From Deferribacteres bacterium (GTDB lineage: Bacteria > Nitrospirota > Thermodesulfovibrionia > UBA6902), in the NCBI GenBank assembly GCA_013152795.1, contig JAADFS010000320.1:1-25730 (forward strand): a stretch of DNA of 25,730 bases, in the 5' to 3' direction. The position numbers and the translations under genes were made by a program. The notes beneath the pieces were generated by a model. The model made no database searches. It saw nothing but the letters and a program-made list of their open reading frames with translations, and was not told where the DNA came from. Each line of letters starts with the position of its first letter. Position 1 is the stretch's first letter. Of this stretch, positions 8,121 to 15,218 are shown one piece after another.

Positions 8121-8150
8121 ACTATAACTTTTCAGAGTTTCTTTAATCAA
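8121..8150 (-). promoter_or_regulatory. Candidate sigma-70-type promoter for yajC-secDF-recJ
   Basis: On the minus strand, TTGATT (8150-8145) and TATAGT (8126-8121) are 18 bases apart and lie about 45 bases before the yajC ATG. Both match the consensus at four and five of six positions. The region is AT-rich against GC-richer surroundings and is divergent from the gene starting at 8268. Confidence 0.5.
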
Positions 8151-8197
8151 CCTTTCCGGTGTTTCCATCCCGGCTTTCTAAAGGGAAGGTTTTTCTG

Positions 8198-8203
8198 TAT
8201 AAT
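8198..8203 (+). promoter_or_regulatory. Candidate -10 box for the DUF4912 gene
   Basis: A perfect TATAAT preceded directly by TG lies about 65 bases before the GTG at 8268. The -35 region (TTTCTA, 8175-8180, 17-base spacer) is poor. It would drive the glucan genes divergently from yajC. Confidence 0.4.
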
Positions 8204-8267
8204 TGATTTATTACAAACGGTCAATCGCGCTCATTCCCCTGGAAATTTTAAACTGGAGAATTCGACA

Positions 8268-8858
8268 GTGAAGCAGAAAAATAAGATAAATCGTGGAGGC
8301 GCTTCAACGCGTGGAGGGCTTTCGGAACCCGGACGGCAGAGTCGGGCAAATGGTGTTCATGATGTGCCTGATTTCCCTGGTATTGATACCATTGTTATTA
8401 TGCCGGTCAATACCGACAGGAGTTTCGTCTACTGGGGGGTAACGCGGGAACTGATCAACAGGAAGCTCCGTGAATCAAATGCCGGCTCCGGATGGTTTCA
8501 GTTAATGATAAAGGTCTTCGGCGCGGACAGCCGGAAAGAGCTTCTTTCATTTACAGTGAAAGACCCTGCCGGACGGCGTTATATAGATTATCACACCTCG
8601 TTTCAGCCCCTTACGGCCGAGATCGGAATGTTATTGAATGACGGTGCATTCATCAGTCTTCTGAGGTCCAAAACATTTCCCGCGGTTTCCCCGGGCGCAT
8701 CGGAGGCAGGGGAGGATATGTGGATGCGGGGAATCAGGGACATGTACGAGATTGTAAGAGTGCCGCGTAATGAAACCGGAAAGACGGATGAGATTTTCCG
8801 GTTTTACGAAGAAACCGCCTCGCTGCTTGAAGACCCTTTATCGAGCAAATTGCTTTAG
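8268..8858 (+). CDS. DUF4912 domain-containing protein
   Basis: This is a 196-aa protein of unknown biochemical role. After a basic, disordered N-terminus (1-30) comes a segment like the DUF4912 domain: PGIDTIVIMPVNTDRSFVYW with the hallmark aromatic YW pair, then a beta-rich part ending near residue 150 (RDMYEIVRVPRN). No signal peptide, membrane helix or catalytic motif is visible. The start is GTG with GGAG about eight bases upstream. DUF4912 genes are often found next to GH57 glucan genes, and here a GH57 branching enzyme follows 177 bases downstream on the same strand, so a role in alpha-glucan metabolism is a context-based guess only. Family assignment is by remembered motif, not by search. 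Confidence 0.7.
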   Translation: MKQKNKINRGGASTRGGLSEPGRQSRANGVHDVPDFPGIDTIVIMPVNTDRSFVYWGVTRELINRKLRESNAGSGWFQLMIKVFGADSRKELLSFTVKDPAGRRYIDYHTSFQPLTAEIGMLLNDGAFISLLRSKTFPAVSPGASEAGEDMWMRGIRDMYEIVRVPRNETGKTDEIFRFYEETASLLEDPLSSKLL

Positions 8859-9035
8859 GGGTTGTGGCAGGAATCAACTTGTGACCGAAATTCAAAATTT
8901 GAATAACTGACCGATTGTATAACTCCCACGGCCCTTCTTAATCAAGAAGGGAGTTTTGATCCTCACCTTAGGTTTAAGGGGAGGTTGGGAGGGGTTACTT
9001 TAATACACCTGTAATGGAAAAGAAAATCAGATAAG
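8859..9035. repeat. Gene-free gap with palindromes and a diverged G-rich repeat
   Basis: No gene is seen here. The gap holds a perfect palindrome, attcaaa/tttgaat around one A (8890-8904). It also holds a perfect 8-bp hairpin, CCCTTCTT (8932-8939) with AAGAAGGG (8944-8951) and a four-base loop. Downstream is a G-rich segment ending GGTTGGGAGGGG (8983-8996). The order C-rich arm, G-rich arm, second G-rich block resembles the G-rich mirror repeats at 17784 and 23478, so this may be a decayed relative. The hairpin could also serve as a weak terminator for the DUF4912 gene, but its T-run is short. Confidence 0.45.
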
Positions 9036-10640
9036 ATGATAAAAGGATACTGGATGCCGGTGCTTCACGCACACCTGCCGTTTGTGAAACACCCTGAATA
9101 CGATTATTTCCTCGAGGAACACTGGCTTTTTGAGGCCGTTTCTGAATCGTACATTCCCCTTCTGATGAAGATGAAACAGATGTCGGATGAGGATATCGAC
9201 TTCAGGCTTACCGTATCGATCTCGCCGCCGCTGCTTGAAATGCTTTCGGATGAATACCTCATGCAGCAGTATCTTAAATACCTGGACAGGCTCATGGAAC
9301 TCTCGGAAAAGGAAATGCACAGGCTGAAAAATGACAGAGAGTTCCGGCATCTTTCCGGGTTCTATTATGAGAGATTCGGCAAGGTCAGGTCGTTTTTCAC
9401 TGGTTTCTTAAGCGGCAATGTGCTTAACGGCTACAGGTATTTCCGCGAGGCGGGAAGGCTTGAGATCATCACGTGCTGTGCGACCCACGGTTTCCTGCCG
9501 CTGCTCAGCGTTAACCCCCGCTCGGTGGAGGTCCAGGTAGCAGTGGCCGTGGACTCTTATACACGGCATTTCGGCAGGCCGCCGGAGGGCATGTGGCTGC
9601 CTGAATGTGCTTATTACAGCGGCCTTGACAGTATACTGAAGAAATACGGCCTGAAATTTTTCTTCCTTGACTCACACGCCCTTATGAAGGGCGAGCCGGC
9701 CCCGCGATATGCGGTCTATGCGCCCGTTTATACGATAAACGGGGTAGCGGCGTTCGGGAGGGACCCACTGTCCTCCAAACAGGTATGGAGCGCGGACGAG
9801 GGCTATCCCGGTGATTTCGATTACCGCGATTTCTACAGGGATGCAGGATTCGATCACGACTTCGAATATATCAAGCCCTACATCAGCCCTGACGGCACGA
9901 GGGTGTTTACAGGCATAAAGTATTACAGGATCACGGGCCATACGGACCGCAAGGAACCGTACAGGCCTGATGCAGCCTTGAAAAAATCCATGGAACATGC
10001 CGCACACTTTCATTCCGAAAGGAAAAAACATATAGAGGCGCTGAATGCGCTCATGGACAGGCCCCCGGTGATAGTCTCCCCCTATGACGCCGAGCTTTTC
10101 GGACACTGGTGGTTTGAAGGCCCCGACTTTCTCTACCACACATTCCGGGAAATCAGCAGGCACCGGCTGATCGGGACCATCACGCCCACGGAATACCTCG
10201 CGTTGTATCCCCGGAACCAGGTAATATCACCCTCACCTGCATCCTGGGGGGACAGAGGATATTACGATGCATGGCTTAACAGTGAGAATGACTGGATTTA
10301 CCCCCACCTGCATCATATGGCGGGGACCATGGAAGAACTTGCCGGCAGGTATTACAATGAGACCGGTTCATTGAATACCCGGCTGCTGAACCAGATGGCG
10401 AGGGAACTGCTCCTTGCCCAGAGCAGTGACTGGGCGTTTCTGATGACAACGAAAACCGCTGTGCAATACTCGACGAAAAGGACACGGGAGCATATTGCAA
10501 ACTTCAATAAACTGGTTGATGACCTTTTGTCGGGCGAGGTGGATACAGAGTTCCTTGAGACTCTGGAGTACAGGAACTCAATCTTTAGTGACCTGGACTT
10601 CAGGGTTTACGCCGGCAGGTTTTGCAGGCGCGGGTTTTAG
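9036..10640 (+). CDS. GH57 1,4-alpha-glucan branching enzyme (DUF1957 type)
   Basis: This is a glycoside hydrolase family 57 enzyme that probably forms alpha-1,6 branches in a glycogen-like polymer. The 534-aa protein begins with the family's GYWMPVLHAHLPFVKHPE. The nucleophile region is PPEGMWLPECAYYSG (Glu190) and the acid/base region is VSPYDAELFGHWWFEGPDF (Asp351). It then has the DUF1957 helical C-terminal domain with QSSDWAFLMTTKTAVQYSTK. This set of motifs is that of characterised archaeal and Thermus GH57 branching enzymes rather than amylopullulanases, but a 4-alpha-glucanotransferase cannot be excluded by eye. No signal peptide, so cytoplasmic. The ribosome site is weak; the start is fixed by homology to the N-terminus. 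Its last 63 bases overlap the convergent glgB. Confidence 0.87.
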   Translation: MIKGYWMPVLHAHLPFVKHPEYDYFLEEHWLFEAVSESYIPLLMKMKQMSDEDIDFRLTVSISPPLLEMLSDEYLMQQYLKYLDRLMELSEKEMHRLKNDREFRHLSGFYYERFGKVRSFFTGFLSGNVLNGYRYFREAGRLEIITCCATHGFLPLLSVNPRSVEVQVAVAVDSYTRHFGRPPEGMWLPECAYYSGLDSILKKYGLKFFFLDSHALMKGEPAPRYAVYAPVYTINGVAAFGRDPLSSKQVWSADEGYPGDFDYRDFYRDAGFDHDFEYIKPYISPDGTRVFTGIKYYRITGHTDRKEPYRPDAALKKSMEHAAHFHSERKKHIEALNALMDRPPVIVSPYDAELFGHWWFEGPDFLYHTFREISRHRLIGTITPTEYLALYPRNQVISPSPASWGDRGYYDAWLNSENDWIYPHLHHMAGTMEELAGRYYNETGSLNTRLLNQMARELLLAQSSDWAFLMTTKTAVQYSTKRTREHIANFNKLVDDLLSGEVDTEFLETLEYRNSIFSDLDFRVYAGRFCRRGF

Positions 10641-12554
10641 GACCAGCAGGCCGAGAGGCGGAAGGTTCAGGTTGAGCATGTGGAAGTCCCCCTCCTTTTG
10701 CAGGGGTTCGGTACGTACCCCGCCGCAGTTGCCGACATTGCTCCCGCCGTACTGTCCGGCATCGCTGTTAAGCACCTCCCTGTAAAAGCCCCCCCGCGGC
10801 ACCGCGATCCTGTAGCCGCTCCTGGGCACGGGTGTGAAGTTGAATACAAACACGAGGAAATCATCCGGATCCCTGCCCCTGCGTATAAAGGAGATTATGC
10901 TCTTTTCATAATCGCTGAGATCCACCCACTGAAATCCCTCTTCGGAAAAATCAAGCTCATGCAGGGCGGGTTCACTACTGTAGAGACGATTTAAGTCCCT
11001 GACCCAGTTCTGTATACCCCTGTGCGAGGGATATTCAAGGACATGCCATTCAAGCCCCTCGTCGTGGTTCCATTCCTTCCACTGCGCGAACTCCCCGCCC
11101 ATGAACAGCAGTTTCTTTCCGGGATGGGCGTACATGTATCCGAATAAAAGCCTGAGATTCGCGTTCTTCTGCCATTCATCCCCGGGCATCTTGCCTATAA
11201 GCGCGCCCTTGCCGTAGACCACCTCGTCGTGTGACAGGGGCAGAATGAAATTTTCCGAAAATGCATACCAGATACTGAACGTAAGCCTGTTATGGTAATA
11301 TTTCCTGTGCACCGGGTCCTTTGACATGTAATCCAGCGTATCGTGCATCCATCCCATGTTCCACTTCATCCCGAAACCGAGGCCGCCCACATGGGTCGGT
11401 CTTGAGACCATGGGCCACGCGGTTGATTCTTCGGCCATGGTCTGGACATCCGGATGCGCTGCATAGACCGCTTCATTGAATCTCTTCAGAAAACTTATCG
11501 CCTCCAGGTTCTCTTTGCCGCCGTATTCATTGGGTATCCATTCACCGTCTTTTCTTGCATAGTCCAGGTATAGCATGGATGCGACGGCATCCACCCTGAT
11601 GCCGTCGATATGGTATCTGTCGAGCCAGAACAGGGCGCTGCTTATAAGAAAGTTCCTCACCTCGTTCCTGCCGTAGTTGAAGATATAACTGTGCCACTCA
11701 GGATGGTAGCCCTTGCGGGGGTCTTCGTGCTCATAGAGGCAGGAGCCGTCAAAATAGGAAAGTCCGTGCTCGTCGGAAGGAAAGTGCGACGGGACCCAGT
11801 CTATTATGACGCCGATACCGTTCTGATGCAGGCAGTCGATCATATACATGAAGTCCTGCGGGGTTCCGTATCTGGCCGTGGGTGCAAAGTAGCCCACGGT
11901 CTGGTATCCCCACGAACCGTAAAACGGATGCTCGGTCACCGGCATGAGTTCGACGTGGGTAAAGCCCATGTCTTTCACGTAATCCGCGAGATAACGGCCC
12001 ATTTCCCTGTAATTGAGGAATCCGTCACCTGCCCCGGCCGCACGCCTCCACGAGCCGAGATGAACCTCATATATGGAAAACGGTGCATCCAGTGCATTGC
12101 GCCGGCGTCTTTCCTCCATCCACGCGGCGTCGTTCCATTTATATTCCAGGTCCCATACCCTGGATGCCGTCCTGGGCGGGGCCTCCCAGTAAAAGGCGAA
12201 GGGGTCGCCCTTGTCGACACGGTAATTATTGTACGTGGATACTATGTGGTATTTATAGATGTCGCCCTTTTTTATCCCCGGAATAAAGCCCTCCCATATG
12301 CCGGAGCCGTCCCAGCGCGGCATCAGTTGGTGGGAGACCTTGTTCCACTGGTTGAAATCCCCCATGACCGTTATCTTCTGCGCATTCGGGGCCCACACCG
12401 CAAAATAGGCACCCTCTTTTCCGTCAACTGTCATCAGGTGTGAGCCGAGCTTGTCATAGAGTTTGAAGTGGTTGCCTTCCTTGAAGAGATAGATATCGTG
12501 ATCCGTAAAGAGGCTTACATCGTGTCTTACAGTCATATTTGTGTTTTCTTTCAT
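10578..12554 (-). CDS. glgB: GH13 1,4-alpha-glucan branching enzyme GlgB
   Basis: GlgB cuts alpha-1,4 chains and re-attaches them by alpha-1,6 links in glycogen. The 658-aa protein has a CBM48 N-terminal domain (about 30-125, YFAVWAPNAQKITVMGDFNQW) and a GH13 barrel. The barrel has VELMPVTEHPFYGSWGYQTV, the nucleophile segment GIRVDAVASMLYLDY (Asp322), AEEST (Glu375/376) and LSHDEVVYGKG. An all-beta C-terminal domain follows. Length is normal for the shorter GlgB class. The start at 12554 lacks a clear ribosome site; an internal ATG six codons later is possible. A truncated G-rich repeat lies just upstream (12574-12598). Having this enzyme convergent and overlapping with a GH57 enzyme of the same predicted activity is unusual. 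Confidence 0.95.
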   Translation of the reverse strand: MKENTNMTVRHDVSLFTDHDIYLFKEGNHFKLYDKLGSHLMTVDGKEGAYFAVWAPNAQKITVMGDFNQWNKVSHQLMPRWDGSGIWEGFIPGIKKGDIYKYHIVSTYNNYRVDKGDPFAFYWEAPPRTASRVWDLEYKWNDAAWMEERRRRNALDAPFSIYEVHLGSWRRAAGAGDGFLNYREMGRYLADYVKDMGFTHVELMPVTEHPFYGSWGYQTVGYFAPTARYGTPQDFMYMIDCLHQNGIGVIIDWVPSHFPSDEHGLSYFDGSCLYEHEDPRKGYHPEWHSYIFNYGRNEVRNFLISSALFWLDRYHIDGIRVDAVASMLYLDYARKDGEWIPNEYGGKENLEAISFLKRFNEAVYAAHPDVQTMAEESTAWPMVSRPTHVGGLGFGMKWNMGWMHDTLDYMSKDPVHRKYYHNRLTFSIWYAFSENFILPLSHDEVVYGKGALIGKMPGDEWQKNANLRLLFGYMYAHPGKKLLFMGGEFAQWKEWNHDEGLEWHVLEYPSHRGIQNWVRDLNRLYSSEPALHELDFSEEGFQWVDLSDYEKSIISFIRRGRDPDDFLVFVFNFTPVPRSGYRIAVPRGGFYREVLNSDAGQYGGSNVGNCGGVRTEPLQKEGDFHMLNLNLPPLGLLVLKPAPAKPAGVNPEVQVTKD

Positions 12555-12573
12555 AATTAATTTAATAGTTCAG

Positions 12574-12598
12574 CCCCCCTCCCCCTTGACGGAGGGGG
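12574..12598. repeat. Truncated G-rich palindromic repeat upstream of glgB
   Basis: The block contains CCCCCTCC and GGAGGGGG arms that can pair as an 8-bp hairpin, with CCCTTGAC in the loop. It resembles the first two arms of the 35-bp repeat at 17784 but lacks the third, mirror-image G block. It lies 20 bases upstream of the glgB start, in a 200-bp gap that otherwise holds only a candidate gatA promoter. Confidence 0.6.
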
Positions 12599-12707
12599 TG
12601 AACTCTTATCATTCTTCCTTATCCGAATTAACAGTAGTATACCCCAACTCAGGCGATTTTAAAAACCGAGGCTTTCTTTCCGGCAGGGTAAAATTGTAAA
12701 ATGTTGA

Positions 12708-12735
12708 TTGACTTTTGTCCCTGAAATTCTTAAAT
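12708..12735 (+). promoter_or_regulatory. Candidate promoter for gatA and the cobalamin cluster
   Basis: TTGACT (12708-12713) and TTAAAT (12730-12735) are separated by 16 bases and lie about 20 bases before the gatA GTG. A GGAGG ribosome site follows at about 12746-12750. The -10 match is four of six, so this is tentative. Confidence 0.35.
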
Positions 12736-12754
12736 ATTCCGGAACGGAGGAGCG

Positions 12755-14212
12755 GTGGAACTTTACAGCATGAATATCGAGGAAGCGCGCTCGGCTGTTA
12801 TGCGGGGTGAGATAAGCCCCGTGGAACTGGCCGGCGCGGTATTGGAGAGGATCAGGGCCGTGGAAGAAAAAATCGGCTCGTATGTCTCTGTTCAGAAGGA
12901 GCATGCGCTGTCACAGGCAAGACAGGCTGAAGACAGTATCAGGGCCGGCGGCAAACCAGCGCTTCCCGGCATACCCATTGCAGTAAAGGACAATATATGC
13001 ACAAAGGGAATAAAAACCACCTGTTCATCAAGAATACTTGAAAACTTCATCCCACCGTATGAGAGCACAGTAACACAGCGTCTCGGGGAGCAGGGGTATG
13101 TGCTGACCGGCAAGACCAATCTCGACGAATTCGCCATGGGCTCCTCCACGGAGAACTCCTTTTTCGGACGCACGAAAAATCCCTGGGACCCCCGGCGGGT
13201 GCCGGGCGGCTCAAGCGGAGGCTCGGCGGCGGCGGTGGCCGCGGATGAGTGCATCGCGGCTATCGGCTCCGACACAGGCGGCTCCATCAGGCAGCCCGCT
13301 GCTTTTTGCGGGGTTGTGGGATTAAAGCCCACCTACGGCAGGGTCTCCCGCTATGGTCTTGTGGCATTTGCGTCGTCTCTTGACCAGATAGGGCCGATTA
13401 CAAAGACCGTGAAAGACTCGGCGATACTGATGAATGTCATCAGCGGCCATGACCCCCTTGATTCAACATCAGCCGCGGTGGACACACCTGATTTCACCTC
13501 TGTGTTAGGGCAGGATATAAAGGGTATGAAACTCGGGATCCCGAAGGAATATTTCATAGGGGGAGTGGACGGGGAAGTGGCCGGTGCTGTAAATGAGGCC
13601 GTAAAGCAGCTCGAGACACTCGGTGCAGTTGCCGTTGAAATATCACTGCCGCATACGGAATACGCAGTGGCGACCTATTATATCCTTGCAACTTCCGAGG
13701 CATCATCCAACCTCGCCCGGTATGACGGCGTGAAGTACGGCCTGAGGGTGGATGGGGATGACCTGATTGACATGTACATGAAGACAAGGGATGAAGGCTT
13801 CGGGGCCGAGGTCAAGAGGAGGATAATACTCGGCACTTATGCACTGTCGTCAGGATACTATGAGGCGTATTACAGGAAGGCGCAGCAGGTAAGGACACTG
13901 ATAAGCCGGGATTTTCAGAAGGCCTTTGAGACGGTTGACCTGGTGGTGACACCCACAACGCCCACTCCTGCATTCAGGGCCGGCGAGAAGACGGCGGACC
14001 CCCTTCAGATGTATCTGTCCGATATTTTCACCATATCCGTAAACCTTGCCGGTGTGCCCGGCATATCAATACCCTGCGGTTTCACATCCGCAGGCCTGCC
14101 GGTCGGACTGCAGATAATCGGAAGGCATTTTGATGAGGAGTCCATATTCAGGGCCGCATATGCGTACGAGCAGGCGACCGGCTGGCACAGGATGAGGCCC
14201 GGGCTGCCGTAA
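12755..14212 (+). CDS. gatA: Asp-tRNA(Asn)/Glu-tRNA(Gln) amidotransferase subunit A
   Basis: GatA is the glutaminase subunit of the GatCAB complex, which converts mischarged Glu-tRNA(Gln) or Asp-tRNA(Asn) to the amidated form. The 485-aa protein shows the amidase signature and Ser-cisSer-Lys triad. The Lys lies in IAVKDNIC, the structural Ser in GSDTGGSIRQPAAF, and the nucleophile region is VPGGSSGGSAAAVA. The family segment GLKPTYGRVSRYGLVAFASSLDQ is intact. The start is a GTG with GGAGG a few bases before it; an ATG five codons later is a weaker option. gatB and gatC are not in the window. It is the first gene of the + strand run, and a 220-bp repeat element separates it from cobU. Confidence 0.95.
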   Translation: MELYSMNIEEARSAVMRGEISPVELAGAVLERIRAVEEKIGSYVSVQKEHALSQARQAEDSIRAGGKPALPGIPIAVKDNICTKGIKTTCSSRILENFIPPYESTVTQRLGEQGYVLTGKTNLDEFAMGSSTENSFFGRTKNPWDPRRVPGGSSGGSAAAVAADECIAAIGSDTGGSIRQPAAFCGVVGLKPTYGRVSRYGLVAFASSLDQIGPITKTVKDSAILMNVISGHDPLDSTSAAVDTPDFTSVLGQDIKGMKLGIPKEYFIGGVDGEVAGAVNEAVKQLETLGAVAVEISLPHTEYAVATYYILATSEASSNLARYDGVKYGLRVDGDDLIDMYMKTRDEGFGAEVKRRIILGTYALSSGYYEAYYRKAQQVRTLISRDFQKAFETVDLVVTPTTPTPAFRAGEKTADPLQMYLSDIFTISVNLAGVPGISIPCGFTSAGLPVGLQIIGRHFDEESIFRAAYAYEQATGWHRMRPGLP

Positions 14213-14430
14213 CCTTTTTAATGTTGCATAAACAGGCAGAGGAGTCTGCCGGAAAACCTTTATAAAGCGATAGGATATTGGAAATATGTTTCTGTTGCAG
14301 GAAATAACGGAGAGTGAGGTTCCAAAGGACGTCAATATGCCGTGCAAAGTATTTCCTGAAGGTATCGCAGATAAAGCTTTCCCGGCAGACTCCTCTGCCC
14401 CGCCGGCAGTATTTATGCCACTGTAAGGGT
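14211..14430 (+). repeat. Mosaic intergenic element, full copy A (gatA-cobU gap)
   Basis: The copy fills the whole gatA-cobU gap. The left end reads TTAATGTTGCATAAAC (14218-14233) and the right end ATTTATGCCACTGTAAGG (14411-14428). Inward of each end is a hairpin: left GGCAGA, loop GGAG, TCTGCC (14235-14250); right GGCAGA, loop CTCC, TCTGCC (14384-14399). The two hairpins are exact reverse complements, so a 16-bp long-range duplex is the alternative fold. The interior holds a 46-codon ORF (separate entry). Copy B (14979-15197) is near-identical over its full length. The right end lies directly against the cobU start and its AAGGG may serve as ribosome site. Confidence 0.85.
14286..14426 (+). 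CDS. Small ORF carried by element copy A (hypothetical)
   Basis: This is a 46-codon frame starting MFLLQEITESEVPKDVNM and ending in a Pro/Ala-rich tail six bases before the cobU ATG. Copy B has the same frame. Over the 39 aligned codons before the B frame shifts, about ten codons differ, and about seven of these are synonymous (for example TTT/TTC, GAG/GAA twice, AAG/AAA, GGT/GGA). That pattern is what a translated or formerly translated sequence would show, but the sample is small. Ribosome site is weak (GGA about five bases upstream). I do not recognise the peptide. Confidence 0.3.
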   Translation: MFLLQEITESEVPKDVNMPCKVFPEGIADKAFPADSSAPPAVFMPL

Positions 14431-14431
14431 A

Positions 14432-14968
14432 ATGAAGATTGTTTTTGTTACAGGAGGCGCCAGGAGCGGTAAGAGCGCCTTTGCGCTGAGAGAGGCCTCC
14501 GGAACCACTGGACAGAAGGCGTACATTGCAACCGCACAGGCCCTTGACCGGGAGATGCAGGAGCGTATCGAGAAACACAAAAGGGAGAGGGGCGCTGAAT
14601 GGGACACATACGAAGAGCCGCGGGATATTGCAACTGTGCTGTCGGATATAAAAGACAGGTACAGCGCGGTTGTGCTTGATTGCCTGACTCTCTGGCTGTC
14701 CAATGTCTTATCCGCGGCAGGGGGACCTGTGGAGGACACTATCCTGGAATTTGCCGGTGAGTTATCCAGGTTGAAAAAGGGAGCAGTATACAGGGGAGAT
14801 GGTGCACGTGTTTTCATTGTCTCCAATGAGGTGGGCATGGGTATTGTACCGGAGAATGAAACCGCAAGGAGATTCAGGGATCTCGCGGGCCTTTTGAACC
14901 AGAGGGTTGCCGGGATCGCCGATGAGGTCTACCTGGTGACAGCCGGGATACCGCTGAGGATAAAATAG
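14432..14968 (+). CDS. cobU: Adenosylcobinamide kinase / adenosylcobinamide-phosphate guanylyltransferase
   Basis: CobU phosphorylates adenosylcobinamide and then attaches GMP, giving AdoCbi-GDP for lower-ligand assembly. The 178-aa product has the P-loop GGARSGKS (8-15) at the N-terminus. It has the guanylylated-His region MQERIEKHKRERGAEW (His49), the LDCLTLWLSNVL segment and IVSNEVGMGIVPENETARRFRDLAG, all typical of CobU. Length is normal. The ATG sits two bases after the end of repeat copy A. This is the first cobalamin gene of the cluster and acts with cobT, cobS and cobC downstream. Confidence 0.96.
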   Translation: MKIVFVTGGARSGKSAFALREASGTTGQKAYIATAQALDREMQERIEKHKRERGAEWDTYEEPRDIATVLSDIKDRYSAVVLDCLTLWLSNVLSAAGGPVEDTILEFAGELSRLKKGAVYRGDGARVFIVSNEVGMGIVPENETARRFRDLAGLLNQRVAGIADEVYLVTAGIPLRIK

Positions 14969-14978
14969 ATTGAAAGTT

Positions 14979-15197
14979 AACCTTAATGTTGCATAAACGG
15001 GCAGAGGAGTCTGCCGGAAAACCTTTATAAAGCGATAAGATATTGAAAATATGTTCTTGTTGCAGGAAATAACGGAAAGTGAAGTTCCAAAAGACGTCAA
15101 TATGCTGTGCGGAATATTCCCTGAAGGAATCGCAGATAAAGCTTTCCCGGCAGACTCCTCTGCCCCGCCGGCGATATTTTTATGCCGCTGTAAAGTT
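14979..15197 (+). repeat. Mosaic intergenic element, full copy B (cobU-cobT gap)
   Basis: The left end AACCTTAATGTTGCATAAAC (14979-14998) begins 11 bases after the cobU stop. The right end is ATGCCGCTGTAAAG (15182-15195). Hairpins: GGCAGA, GGAG, TCTGCC (15000-15015) and GGCAGA, CTCC, TCTGCC (15149-15164). It matches copy A across about 219 bp. A GGGAGG ribosome site for cobT follows immediately outside the element. Confidence 0.85.
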
Positions 15198-15218
15198 CAC
15201 GAGGGAGGAATATTATGA
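15051..15218 (+). CDS. Small ORF carried by element copy B, overlapping the cobT start (hypothetical)
   Basis: This frame is homologous to the small ORF of copy A, starting MFLLQEITESEVPKDVNM. A one-base length difference near the right end shifts it, so it runs 55 codons. It stops with a TGA that overlaps the cobT ATG (ATGA at 15215-15218). Such a 4-base overlap would permit translational coupling to cobT. It may also be chance. No recognised domain. Confidence 0.28.
   Translation: MFLLQEITESEVPKDVNMLCGIFPEGIADKAFPADSSAPPAIFLCRCKVHEGGIL

Noticed and set aside
8932..8951. Strong intrinsic terminator after the DUF4912 gene
   Set aside because: The hairpin is perfect but lacks a proper T-run and looks like part of a decayed repeat; kept only as a possibility.
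11610..12443. Long + strand open frame (277 codons) opposite glgB
   Set aside because: It lies antisense to the conserved GH13 domain and shows no recognisable protein features.
14400..14430. GCCACTGTAAGG as the B12 box of a cobalamin riboswitch
   Set aside because: The rest of the riboswitch consensus is absent, and the same motif occurs at element ends next to unrelated genes.
14066..14578. Minus-strand open frame across repeat copy A (similar at 14762-15100 across copy B)
   Set aside because: The shared peptide arises only because the repeat is duplicated, and changes between copies fall mostly at silent positions of the + frame, not of this one.
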